This document shows, piece by piece, positions 7,098 through 14,468 of a stretch of DNA of 44,597 nucleotides (its first letter is position 1; each line of letters opens with the position of its first letter). The notes beneath the pieces are model-generated. The model saw nothing but the letters and a program-made list of their open reading frames with translations. It was not told the origin of the DNA and did not search any database. The stretch is from UMGS1908 sp045655005. GTDB taxonomy: Bacteria > Bacillota > Clostridia > Christensenellales > UBA1242. The position numbers were made by a program, and so were the translations under genes. The DNA is taken from positions 1-44,597 of the forward strand of contig JAZOOJ010000003.1 of assembly GCA_045655005.1 (NCBI GenBank). The letters run 5' to 3'.

Positions 7098-7759
7098 ATA
7101 AAAAAGCGCTAGTTGTTTTTAGCGGGGGTATGGATTCAACAGTTGCACTCTATTGGGCTAAAAAAAATTACAGAGAGGTGGCTACAATCAGTTTTAACTA
7201 TGGTTCAAAGCATAATGATATAGAATATTCATATGCTAAAAAAACATGCGATAAACTCGCAGTAAACAATGTTAGAATCGATTTAGATTTTATGAACAAA
7301 TATTTTAAATCTGATTTATTAAAATCCGGGGGTGATATACCGGAGGGATATTATACAGAAGAAAACATGAAATCAACAGTTGTACCATTTAGAAATGGTA
7401 TAATGCTTTCGATAGCTGCAGGTTATGCAGAGTCCTGGGATTGTGATGTCTTGATTTTAGGTAACCACTCAGGGGATCACGCAATTTACCCAGATTGTAG
7501 AGAATCTTTTATAGATGGTATTAAAAAAGCAATTTATGAAGGTACAGCAAAAAATATTGAAGTTGTATCCCCGTTTTGCAATATGACAAAAACTGAAATC
7601 TGTAAACTAGGTTCGGAGTTAGGCGTAGATTTTAGTTTAACTTATTCCTGTTATAAGGGACACGAAAAACATTGCGGTAAATGTGGAACGTGTACAGAAA
7701 GAATAGAAGCGTTTCACGATGCAAATGTAGAAGATCCAACAAGATATGAGGAGGTTTAA
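7085..7759 (+). CDS. queC: 7-cyano-7-deazaguanine (preQ0) synthase (QueC)
   Basis: A 224-aa ATP-dependent enzyme that converts carboxy-deazaguanine to preQ0. The PP-loop is SGGMDS at residues 13-18, and the zinc site near the C-terminus is C189, C197, C200 and C203 (SCYKGHEKHCGKCGTC). The length is that of a stand-alone QueC; there is no fused amidotransferase (Gat-QueC) domain of the kind that makes the archaeosine-like base in some phages. It abuts queE with a 1-base overlap. Confidence 0.93.
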   Translation: MGKIDKKALVVFSGGMDSTVALYWAKKNYREVATISFNYGSKHNDIEYSYAKKTCDKLAVNNVRIDLDFMNKYFKSDLLKSGGDIPEGYYTEENMKSTVVPFRNGIMLSIAAGYAESWDCDVLILGNHSGDHAIYPDCRESFIDGIKKAIYEGTAKNIEVVSPFCNMTKTEICKLGSELGVDFSLTYSCYKGHEKHCGKCGTCTERIEAFHDANVEDPTRYEEV

Positions 7760-8439
7760 TGTTAATATCAGAAATTTTTAGTTCTGTTGAAGGAGAGGGT
7801 ATTAGATCAGGCTATCTTGCAACTTTTATTAGGTCTTATGGATGTAATCTTAGATGTAGCTACTGCGATTCTATGTATGCAGTAGATGAGGCTGTTGATT
7901 TATTCGGTAATAAAAACTTTAAACAAATGACCATACAAGACATTGTTAACGAGTGTAAACATATTGGCAATAAAAAGATCACATTTACCGGAGGTGAACC
8001 ACTTGCTCAAAAAGATTCAAAAGAATTGGTAGATAAATTACTAGATGAAGATTTTGAAGTTAATATTGAAACAAATGGTGCTGTACCCATAAAAGATTTT
8101 GTTTATTTTAGAAATAAAAATATGACAAAATTAATAATTACAATGGATTGGAAATCTCCTTATTCTGGTATGAGAGATAAAATGATAGAGGAAAACCTAA
8201 AAGATCTTCGCTCTATTGATGTTTTAAAATTCGTTGTTGCAACAAAAGAAGATTTAGATGATATGAAAAATATACTTGAAAATAATGACATTTACTGTAA
8301 TATTTTTGTAAGTCCCGTTTTTGGTAAAATAGAACCTTTTGAAATAGTTGATTATTTAAAACAAAATAACTTACAGAATGTTAGAATACAATTACAAATG
8401 CATAAGTTGATCTGGGCGTTGGGTACTAGGGGTGTGTAG
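7759..8439 (+). CDS. queE: 7-carboxy-7-deazaguanine synthase (QueE), radical SAM
   Basis: A 226-aa radical SAM enzyme that makes 7-carboxy-7-deazaguanine from 6-carboxy-tetrahydropterin. The Fe-S motif is C29-x3-C33-x2-C36 (GCNLRCSYCD), preceded by SSVEGEG and followed by FTGGEPL, the SAM-binding glycines. The C-terminus (QLQMHKLIW, then RGV) is a normal QueE end, so the HNH gene that follows at 8516 has not cut it. It has a GAGGAGG site before ATG. Confidence 0.93.
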   Translation: MLISEIFSSVEGEGIRSGYLATFIRSYGCNLRCSYCDSMYAVDEAVDLFGNKNFKQMTIQDIVNECKHIGNKKITFTGGEPLAQKDSKELVDKLLDEDFEVNIETNGAVPIKDFVYFRNKNMTKLIITMDWKSPYSGMRDKMIEENLKDLRSIDVLKFVVATKEDLDDMKNILENNDIYCNIFVSPVFGKIEPFEIVDYLKQNNLQNVRIQLQMHKLIWALGTRGV

Positions 8440-8515
8440 TTGAAATTGTTATTATTATCCCGTTAAATATGCTATTTCATCAGGCTATTATACCTTCGGA
8501 GGAGGTGGAAAAAAC

Positions 8516-8929
8516 ATGGTTCATCGTATAGTAGCTGAAGCTTTTATACCTAATCCTAGTAATCTACCTTGCGTTAATCATAAAGATGGTAATAAGCTAA
8601 ACAATTGCGTAGATAATCTAGAATGGGTAACCTTTAAACAAAATTCAATACACGCAGTTAAAACAGGTTTGATAAAAACAGGTAAGGATTCTCCAATGTA
8701 TGGTAAAACAGGCGATAAGCACCCGTGTCATTATTCTAATCTAGGCAATAAATGGAACGTAGGAAGGACTTGTAAACAAGAAACAAGAAAAAAAATAGCC
8801 GCAAAATTAAAAGGCAATAAAAATAACCTCGGGTATAGACATTCACCCGAAACCAGGGAAAAAATGAGAATAACTGCATTAAAGAGAGAAGCACTAAAAA
8901 AAGAAAGAAGGATTAATGAAAAAATTTAA
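8516..8929 (+). CDS. HNH homing-type endonuclease, 5'-truncated
   Basis: A 137-aa protein beginning MVHRIVAEAFIPNP with NHKDGNKLNN, the HNH core of phage homing enzymes, followed by two NUMOD3-like DNA-binding repeats (SPMYGKTGDKHP and LGYRHSPETREKMR). In-frame codons upstream (8444-8515) still encode a typical HNH lead-in (ISSGYYTFGGGGKN) but stop at TGA 8441-8443, so the original N-terminus is missing. The GGAGGAGG coding for glycines there now makes a perfect ribosome site 9 bases before ATG. It interrupts the queE-folE spacing and overlaps folE by 14 bases. Activity is uncertain. Confidence 0.75.
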   Translation: MVHRIVAEAFIPNPSNLPCVNHKDGNKLNNCVDNLEWVTFKQNSIHAVKTGLIKTGKDSPMYGKTGDKHPCHYSNLGNKWNVGRTCKQETRKKIAAKLKGNKNNLGYRHSPETREKMRITALKREALKKERRINEKI

Positions 8930-9500
8930 CCAAAAAAAAATAGAAAAGTTAATTAGAAAACTACTAATAGAGCTAAATGATAATCCCGACAGACCTGGTT
9001 TAATAGAAACGCCTAAAAGAGTGGCTAAAATGTATCAAGAAATATTTGAAGGGCAATTATACACTAATCAAGAAATAGCAGCTATGTTTGATAAATGCTT
9101 TGATATAAATACAGTAAAAACAGATGGTTTAATTGTAGAAAAAGATATACTTGCATTTAGTACGTGTGAGCATCATCTTGCAGTTATTTATGATATGAAA
9201 ATATCAATAGGTTATATCCCTAAAGACAAGGTAATTGGTTTATCTAAACTTAATCGCATTTGTCAAATGTGCGCCAAAAGGCTACAGCTGCAAGAAAAAC
9301 TAGGAGAGGATATATCGGAAGTTTTAAAAATTATATTAAAAACAGAAGATGTGGCTGTGTTTATAAAAGCAAAACACATGTGTGTAGCTATGAGAGGTAT
9401 TAAAGATATTCAATCTTCTACTGTTTCTTCTACTTTATCGGGAAGATTTATGTCCAACCCTGCGCTTCGCGCGGAATTTTTAACAATGATAAAACAATAG
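8916..9500 (+). CDS. folE: GTP cyclohydrolase I (FolE)
   Basis: A 194-aa enzyme catalysing the first step from GTP to dihydroneopterin triphosphate, feeding QueD. Zinc ligands are C84 and H87 in STCEHHLAV and C156 in KHMCVAMRG. The substrate segments IGLSKLNRI and QLQEKLGEDI are intact. With queD, queE, queC and the DpdA-like gene this completes a GTP-to-preQ0-in-DNA route. An AAGGA site lies 5 bases before ATG, inside the end of the HNH gene. Confidence 0.93.
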   Translation: MKKFNQKKIEKLIRKLLIELNDNPDRPGLIETPKRVAKMYQEIFEGQLYTNQEIAAMFDKCFDINTVKTDGLIVEKDILAFSTCEHHLAVIYDMKISIGYIPKDKVIGLSKLNRICQMCAKRLQLQEKLGEDISEVLKIILKTEDVAVFIKAKHMCVAMRGIKDIQSSTVSSTLSGRFMSNPALRAEFLTMIKQ

Positions 9501-9509
9501 AGGTATTAT

Positions 9510-10574
9510 ATGAAAGTACGGTTTGAAAAAAAAGAACTTATAAAAGCAGTAACTAAAGCGGGTAAAATCGCTTTTTCGTATAAAACAAACGAGCTTTATA
9601 ATAATTTAAAAATAACATGCAATGATTTTGCTAGTTTTAAAATAAATAACGATATAGCGTTTTTAGAAACATCAATAAAATGCAAAACCATAGATCCAGG
9701 TGAAGTTTGTATTAATCCTTGTGTTTTTGTTAGCATAATAAACAGCTTAAACTCTGATATACTTGAATTCGAATCAAATGAATCTACTCTATTTATAAAA
9801 GGTAGAAATACTGAAATCCGGTTATCGTTATTAAATAGAGATAATTTTATAAAAGGACCTAATTTGGAAAATCTCGAAACAGAACAATCTTTCGAATTAA
9901 ATAACGAAATTCTAAAAGATGCTTTTTTAAATTGTTTACCCTTTGAAAACGCCAAAAGCGTAATTTCCGGGTTAAATTTTAAATTAAATCAAGATGGCAA
10001 ATTAAGACTTTGTTGTTGTTCCGAATTAAGCGCTTGTTTATATTCTATAGAAGATATAAAACTTGAAAAAGATAAAGATATAGATTTTACATTAAACACG
10101 CAGTTTTTAAAAGAATTTAAAGATATATTCGATGAAAAAATATTAAAAATATCTATATATAAAGGTTTTCTGAATATTAAAGATAAAAACACCAGTTTAT
10201 CTTTTAGGTTTTTGACAAAATCCTTTCCGTATATTGAAAAAATAGTACCCACTTCTTTTGAAAAAGAGCTACCTATATTTAAAAGCTCTTTTGAACAAGC
10301 TTTCGATTTAATGGATGTTATGACTAAAAATATAGATGCAACTATTGAATATAAAGAAAATAAATGCAGAATAAGCCACAAAGAGGGCGTATGCGTGGAG
10401 GTAGATATAGATTCAAATATAGAAGAAAGTTTAAAAATAGAACGCGAGCAATTAAGAAAAGTTTTAAGACTAATAAATAAAGAAAATATAATACTGTTTT
10501 TTAATAAATGCCCTAAACCCGTTGTTATAAAAGAAGATAATAAAATTTTTCTGATAAGCGTCTTAGTAAAATAA
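9510..10574 (+). CDS. dnaN: DNA polymerase III beta subunit-like sliding clamp
   Basis: A 354-aa protein close to the length of bacterial beta clamps (about 365-380). It shows the three-repeat clamp pattern: an N-terminal KKELIKAVTKAGKIA helix, the domain-2 start SFELNNEILKDAFLNCLPF, then SGLNFKL and SFPYIEKIVPTSF (the loop before domain 3), and a C-terminus ending in a strand (KIFLISVLVK). No polymerase gene is visible in the window, so the clamp probably loads host polymerase III or a polymerase encoded by the host onto modified phage DNA. Clamp loaders are also absent. Confidence 0.82.
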   Translation: MKVRFEKKELIKAVTKAGKIAFSYKTNELYNNLKITCNDFASFKINNDIAFLETSIKCKTIDPGEVCINPCVFVSIINSLNSDILEFESNESTLFIKGRNTEIRLSLLNRDNFIKGPNLENLETEQSFELNNEILKDAFLNCLPFENAKSVISGLNFKLNQDGKLRLCCCSELSACLYSIEDIKLEKDKDIDFTLNTQFLKEFKDIFDEKILKISIYKGFLNIKDKNTSLSFRFLTKSFPYIEKIVPTSFEKELPIFKSSFEQAFDLMDVMTKNIDATIEYKENKCRISHKEGVCVEVDIDSNIEESLKIEREQLRKVLRLINKENIILFFNKCPKPVVIKEDNKIFLISVLVK

Positions 10575-10579
10575 ACAAG

Positions 10580-10608
10580 TTGATTTTGTATTACGTTTGT
10601 AGTATAAT
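10580..10608 (+). promoter_or_regulatory. Early promoter, TTGATT-17-TATAAT
   Basis: TTGATT (10580-10585) and TATAAT (10603-10608) are 17 bp apart, with TTTGTA at 10596-10601, one base before the -10 box. It lies directly after the clamp gene and drives the second early operon starting at 10650. Confidence 0.75.
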
Positions 10609-10649
10609 AATAAACGAATTAGAGAAAAGATAGACGGATCAGAATAAAA

Positions 10650-11126
10650 ATGTATAAAAGTACTAGTTTTAAATATAACCTACTTTGGCAGCTGATCAGG
10701 GTTAAAAATAAAAAAGAAAAACTTTTAAAAAACAAGTTAGATAACATAGTGTCTTTTTTGCATAGTTATCCTTCGATTGGCAATAAGGATAGAGTTTTAA
10801 ATTATTTAAACGGATTAGAACTTGGCTACAAGGATTTATTATCGAGGGATACTGTAAGACGTTGTTACGACCAAGTTTCTAAATTTAAACCAACAGAAAA
10901 AGATACAGATATATCTATAAAGATTATTGATACAGTTGATTTACTTTTTTTATACAAAGATTTATACAAGAGAAACGAACAATGGTTGAAAAATAACTAC
11001 AGGCATAAAGAACAAAATAAGTTTCTTGAAAAATTATACAAAGAACTTAAATCTAGAGATATAAAAGTAGATAAAAACTTCGATGTAGTACCAATAGACG
11101 AATCAAGTCATAGATTTATTTATTAG
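10650..11126 (+). CDS. Hypothetical protein, 158 aa, first gene after promoter
   Basis: I do not recognise a family. The protein is basic and helical, with a Lys-rich N-terminal segment (RVKNKKEKLLKNKLD) followed by LHSYPSIGNKDRVLNYLNGL and several aromatic-rich helices. No catalytic motif is evident. It lies between the promoter at 10580 and the Gam-like gene, which hints at DNA-related function, but that is position only. Confidence 0.6.
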   Translation: MYKSTSFKYNLLWQLIRVKNKKEKLLKNKLDNIVSFLHSYPSIGNKDRVLNYLNGLELGYKDLLSRDTVRRCYDQVSKFKPTEKDTDISIKIIDTVDLLFLYKDLYKRNEQWLKNNYRHKEQNKFLEKLYKELKSRDIKVDKNFDVVPIDESSHRFIY

Positions 11127-11143
11127 ACATAAAAGGAGGAAGA

Positions 11144-11629
11144 ATGTACGAATTAGAAGATGTTATTGAAGAAAAACAAGAATTTGTTATTGATACAGAT
11201 TTAAAAGCCGATTGGGCTTTAAAAATTATTCAAAAAGAACGTCAAGAGGTTGAAAGATTGTGTAAAACAATAGATGAAGAAATTGAGGTATTGAAGCTAA
11301 AAAAACAACGCATTATGGATAGTTTAGACAATAAAATCGGTTTTCTTCAAGATAAATTGTTTGAGTATTTTAGAACAGTAGAATCAAAAGAGTTAAAAAC
11401 TTGTTATAAATATAAGCTGCCTTCCGGTGAACTTGTTTATAACAAAGAAACTGTTAAATATGAAAGAAATGATGAGAAAATTATACAATGGCTTACAGAC
11501 CATAACCACATGGACTATATTAAAGTAAAACCGTCAGTTAATTGGGCTGAATTAAAGAAAACAAGTTTTGTTGATAAAATTGACGGCGTAACTAAATTGA
11601 ATGTACCTATGAGATTCGAGGTGAAATAA
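11144..11629 (+). CDS. Gam-like host-nuclease inhibitor (DNA end-binding)
   Basis: A 161-aa protein with the plan of phage Mu Gam/bacterial Gam proteins: a start around TDLKADWALKIIQKERQEVERL, a long coiled-coil helix pair (residues about 35-75), then the C-terminal strand block with KLPSGELVYNKE and IKVKPSVNWAELKK. Gam binds DNA ends as a Ku-like dimer and protects them from exonucleases such as RecBCD. It fits with the Sak4/VRR-NUC recombination set earlier in the arm. A strong AAAGGAGGAAG site precedes ATG. Confidence 0.75.
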   Translation: MYELEDVIEEKQEFVIDTDLKADWALKIIQKERQEVERLCKTIDEEIEVLKLKKQRIMDSLDNKIGFLQDKLFEYFRTVESKELKTCYKYKLPSGELVYNKETVKYERNDEKIIQWLTDHNHMDYIKVKPSVNWAELKKTSFVDKIDGVTKLNVPMRFEVK

Positions 11630-11850
11630 TGAATATAGAACAAGAAATATTAAACACGAGAGGAAAAAATTGGGCAAGATTGGTCTCCAAAAGAGCAGAT
11701 CAAATATGTGAACAAAGAAAAAACAATGACGATCTAATGATACAAATACTAAACGGCGATATTTTTAGAGAAGCAGTCGATCAGATTGCTTTAGAAATAA
11801 AACTAGGTATGTACGATAAAATATTAATACCTATAGAGTCTAACTTATAG
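11629..11850 (+). CDS. Hypothetical protein, 73 aa
   Basis: A small helical protein of no family I recognise, its ATG overlapping the Gam-like stop (TAATG). It has a basic N-terminus (RGKNWARLVSKRADQICEQRKNN) and an amphipathic C-terminal half. Tight coupling suggests it is co-produced with the Gam-like protein. Confidence 0.55.
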   Translation: MNIEQEILNTRGKNWARLVSKRADQICEQRKNNDDLMIQILNGDIFREAVDQIALEIKLGMYDKILIPIESNL

Positions 11851-11861
11851 GAGGTATAACC

Positions 11862-12398
11862 ATGAAGACTACATTAGAAAATCTACCTTTGGTAATAAGG
11901 GAAAATAGATTAAAAGAATTAGCAATTAATATTGTAAAATACCAGAATTTTAAAACAAGTGCTTTTATAAACAAAATTGATAGCGCAGGCTACACTAAGA
12001 CATCACTCGTATCTTTAATTAGTTATTGTATTATTTATATTCAGACAGGTAGAAAAAACAATAAAGTTACTAGTTCTGTATATAAGTATATTGACGATGC
12101 AATAAAACAATGTATACAACCTCTAACGCCATCCGAACGAGATCAAAGATGGAACAGAAAAAAGTCTAATAAGAAAAAAGAAGTTGTAACTCCTGTTCAA
12201 AAGGTATTACAAAATATAAACGATAAAGCTATTGAAGATAAAAAATACCAAATTGCGGTTCAGGTAGATGATAATATAAAATTACAGGATGATTTAAAAC
12301 ACGCAGAGGGATTTTTAGATGGTCTAAGGTTTTGCGGTAAAGTTAACGTAAAAATAGTTAGAGTTAAGATCGAGGAAGTAAATGAACAAAGTCAATAA
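11862..12398 (+). CDS. Hypothetical protein, 178 aa, basic central linker
   Basis: Residues 1-75 form a helical unit (a partly hydrophobic stretch, SLVSLISYCIIYIQTG, looks like a buried helix rather than a membrane span). A lysine/arginine-rich linker (RDQRWNRKKSNKKKE) comes next, and then a C-terminal acidic/helical part that ends in VKIVRVKIEEV. No enzymatic motif is visible. A GGAGG site precedes ATG. Confidence 0.55.
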   Translation: MKTTLENLPLVIRENRLKELAINIVKYQNFKTSAFINKIDSAGYTKTSLVSLISYCIIYIQTGRKNNKVTSSVYKYIDDAIKQCIQPLTPSERDQRWNRKKSNKKKEVVTPVQKVLQNINDKAIEDKKYQIAVQVDDNIKLQDDLKHAEGFLDGLRFCGKVNVKIVRVKIEEVNEQSQ

Positions 12399-12435
12399 AT
12401 ACGATATTGAATATGAAAATAAAGGAAAACAAACA

Positions 12436-12717
12436 ATGAGTGAAGAAATTTTAATTAACGGTAAAAAAATTACCGAATTATCGGATATGTTTTTTGAATA
12501 TTGCGAGTTGAAAAAAGAAACGGAACGCTTGCAGGAAGAAAACGAAAAAATAAAAAAACAATATAACTGTTATGCTTGCGGAAATTATAATGGTAAAGAG
12601 GATTATATTAACCTTGAAAAACATCATAAAGGGTTAAGAAAACAATTTGATGAACTACAAAAATATAAAAATTTATTTTATAAAGCAAAAGAATTAAAGG
12701 AAAAAACTGATAAATAG
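12436..12717 (+). CDS. Coiled-coil protein with a CxxC element, 93 aa
   Basis: The ATG at 12436 (AAAGGA 9 bases upstream) is chosen because its start, SEEILINGKKITELSDMFFEYCEL, aligns in style with the protein at 14469 (NEPIINGIDVSECKYF). An alternative ATG at 12382 has GAGGAAG upstream and would add 18 residues. A heptad stretch (KKETERLQEENEKIKKQ) is followed by CYACGNYNGKED and a second helix. The function is unknown; it belongs to a run of small coiled-coil genes at 12.4-16.1 kb. Confidence 0.55.
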   Translation: MSEEILINGKKITELSDMFFEYCELKKETERLQEENEKIKKQYNCYACGNYNGKEDYINLEKHHKGLRKQFDELQKYKNLFYKAKELKEKTDK

Positions 12718-12742
12718 GCTAGAGAATGTTTGGCGGCGAAGG

Positions 12743-12868
12743 ATGGAGTATTTTCAGTTTAAAAAAGTTGCAAAAGAGAAAACAGAAGAAAAATACAGAA
12801 TCGCACAGGCAAAGCTGATGCAGTGGAAAAGATACATTGAAAGTAGGAAGTATGAAATACATAGTTAA
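12743..12868 (+). CDS. Possible small helical protein, 41 aa
   Basis: An ORF of 41 codons reading MEYFQFKKVAKEKTEEKYR and on to KYEIHS; it is rich in Lys/Glu and looks like a single helix, as do its neighbours. Its only ribosome-site-like bases (AAGG) touch the ATG, so expression is doubtful. It fills the space between the coiled-coil gene and the Cys-rich gene and overlaps the latter by 17 bases. Confidence 0.35.
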   Translation: MEYFQFKKVAKEKTEEKYRIAQAKLMQWKRYIESRKYEIHS

Positions 12869-13088
12869 AAATTGCCCTGCGTTAAGCTATGGCAAGGGTT
12901 TAAGGTTTAAAAAATGCCATCGTACAAATTGGAAAGAATACTGTAAAGATTGTTCCGATTGCATTATTAAGCAGATTGTAGGGTTATGTAAAGAAAACAA
13001 ATTTTTCAACTACGGGACCGTTATGCTTGGAAATGGCTTATCATCAGACATTTTAAACCTTTTAGAAATCGAGGTAAAAATAAAATGA
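12852..13088 (+). CDS. Cys-rich small protein, possible zinc-binding, 78 aa
   Basis: Starts MKYIVKNCPAL, then C in KKCHRTN and the cluster EYCKDCSDCIIKQIVGLCKEN, giving six cysteines that could hold one zinc. The ATG at 12852 is preferred by the look of the N-terminus, although its AGGAAG lies only 1 base upstream; an in-frame TTG at 12837 is the alternative. Function is unknown. It overlaps the next gene by 4 bases. Confidence 0.55.
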   Translation: MKYIVKNCPALSYGKGLRFKKCHRTNWKEYCKDCSDCIIKQIVGLCKENKFFNYGTVMLGNGLSSDILNLLEIEVKIK

Positions 13089-14068
13089 TAACAAAATTAA
13101 CAAAAGAACAAGAAAAACAATTAGCTGTTTATCGTGATAAATGGCTAAAAATCGGTCTATCAACCGAACCTTTTACATTTGACGAAGCAAAAGAACTTGT
13201 TGATTTTTATTATGAAAAAATCGCAAATAAAAAGACTGTTCCTATTGTGATTATGGAAAACCCCTATACTGCGTGGTTGGCGGTATGTGAATATGCAAAT
13301 ATAAATACGTCGCAAGCGGAGTCGCAAGTGTGGTCGCAAGTGTGGTCGCAAGTAAGGTCGCAAGTGGAGTCGCAAGTGTGGAATTTTATATATCCTTATT
13401 TAGACGGACATTTTAATTCTAGTTATTATTCTTTTTATGACTATATGAACGAAGTTTTAGGAACTGAATTTGAAAATCAAGAAAAATGGAATTGGTATAA
13501 AAATCTTGCAAAAATAGAATTAATGTACCCGTTAGATAATGTATGTATTCTGTGCCAAAAACCTATTGAAATCAATATAAAAGATGGTAAATTGCATGCG
13601 GAAGGAAAACCTTCAATAAAGTATGCAGATGGTTTTAGCGTATGGTCTTTAAATGGTGTTATAGTACCTCAATATTTGGCTGAAACTCCATCGAGCAAAT
13701 TAGATATTGAATTTTTAAAAAAAGAGAAAAATGTAGATGTAAAAGCTGAATTTATCAGAAAATATGGGATTGAGCGAATGGTATCTATGGGAAAACTAAT
13801 TGATACATGGCAAAATCACGAAAATACTCACAATTTTGAGTGGTATAAAAAATCAGAATATAAGTTGATTGATATGTCCTCAATATTTACAACATATAAC
13901 TATCTACCTTATTTGTATATGAAAAATCAAACAGTACTGGGTATATATCATCTTGAATGTTGTTATAATCCGAATAGCAATGAACAACCAAAAACAATAC
14001 TTGAAGCTCTAAAAGTAAGGCTTAACGGAATTGACCCTGAAAGTGTAGAGATAACAGCAATAGCATAA
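13085..14068 (+). CDS. DUF6745-like protein with SQVW repeats
   Basis: A 327-aa protein with the DUF6745 layout as I recall it: an N-terminal YRDKWLKIGLSTEPF segment, an alternating QV repeat region (residues about 76-99), an aromatic stretch with YLDGHFNSSYYSFYDYM, the block GKLHAEGKPSIKYADGFSVWSLNGVIVPQYL, and a C-terminal IRKYGIERMV. The family is widespread and of unknown function. The repeat is six copies of a 12-base unit. The gene that follows (14087) has the EVTG-type partner often seen next to it. No enzymatic motif is evident. Confidence 0.65.
   Translation: MITKLTKEQEKQLAVYRDKWLKIGLSTEPFTFDEAKELVDFYYEKIANKKTVPIVIMENPYTAWLAVCEYANINTSQAESQVWSQVWSQVRSQVESQVWNFIYPYLDGHFNSSYYSFYDYMNEVLGTEFENQEKWNWYKNLAKIELMYPLDNVCILCQKPIEINIKDGKLHAEGKPSIKYADGFSVWSLNGVIVPQYLAETPSSKLDIEFLKKEKNVDVKAEFIRKYGIERMVSMGKLIDTWQNHENTHNFEWYKKSEYKLIDMSSIFTTYNYLPYLYMKNQTVLGIYHLECCYNPNSNEQPKTILEALKVRLNGIDPESVEITAIA
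13310..13381 (+). repeat. Six tandem copies of a 12-bp unit inside the DUF6745-like gene
   Basis: The unit TCGCAAGTGTGG (with single-base variants in copies 1, 4 and 5) is repeated six times in frame and encodes S-Q-V/A-(W/E/R). It is the kind of repeat that changes copy number by slippage without breaking the frame, and it is unusually G-rich for this AT-rich genome. Confidence 0.9.
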
Positions 14069-14086
14069 ACGAAAGGAAAAATTAAA

Positions 14087-14422
14087 ATGAATAAAAAAAT
14101 GTTATTTCATGGCGAATGTGTAATCACACAAATTAACGAATTACCAGAAGATTTAAAACAAATAAAATCAAAAAACGGTTTTATCCGAATAGCAGAATCA
14201 GAAGTTACAGGAAATCATCATCAAGTTTTAGTCAAAGATAAAGATATTGAATTTTACGAAAAAGATGGAATTTTATATGCAAAAGTAAATGAACCTACAA
14301 CAGTTGAATGCATTTTAAAGGAACGTCATGATGATTGCGTATTGCCGATTGGTATATGGGAATTTAGAAAAGCAGTTGAATTTGACCCATTAGAGCAAGA
14401 GTTGAGAAGTGTCACTGATTAG
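14087..14422 (+). CDS. Small protein of the EVTGxHH type, partner of DUF6745-like gene
   Basis: A 111-aa beta-rich protein with the blocks FIRIAESEVTGNHHQVLV, DIEFYEKDGILYAKVNEPTTVECI, DDCVLPIGIWEF and EFDPLEQELRSVTD. This pattern (E-EVTG-HH, a YE-DG-LY strand, LP-G-W, E-DP) recurs in short proteins that I associate with DUF6745 genes in bacteria. It has a GAAAGGAAA site before ATG. Function is unknown; the double histidine might bind a metal. Confidence 0.6.
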   Translation: MNKKMLFHGECVITQINELPEDLKQIKSKNGFIRIAESEVTGNHHQVLVKDKDIEFYEKDGILYAKVNEPTTVECILKERHDDCVLPIGIWEFRKAVEFDPLEQELRSVTD

Positions 14423-14468
14423 CGGCACTTAGAAAATCTGAAATCCAACAACTATTCAAGGAGAACCA

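Noticed and set aside
8401..8515. Group I intron or intein splitting queE at the HNH gene
   Set aside because: QueE ends with a normal C-terminus and no second queE exon is found downstream, so the HNH gene is a simple insertion between genes.
12726..12818. A 30-codon ORF starting at ATG 12726
   Set aside because: It overlaps the more protein-like 41-codon frame at 12743 and ends in a low-complexity Lys/Arg stretch without any supporting signal.
13160..13375. Minus-strand frame with a repeated RLHLRPYLRPHLRP-like text
   Set aside because: It is the reverse reading of the 12-bp repeat in the DUF6745-like gene and has no start signals.
13310..13381. The 12-bp repeat array as a CRISPR-like array
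   Set aside because: There are no spacers between units, and the repeat stays in frame inside a coding sequence.
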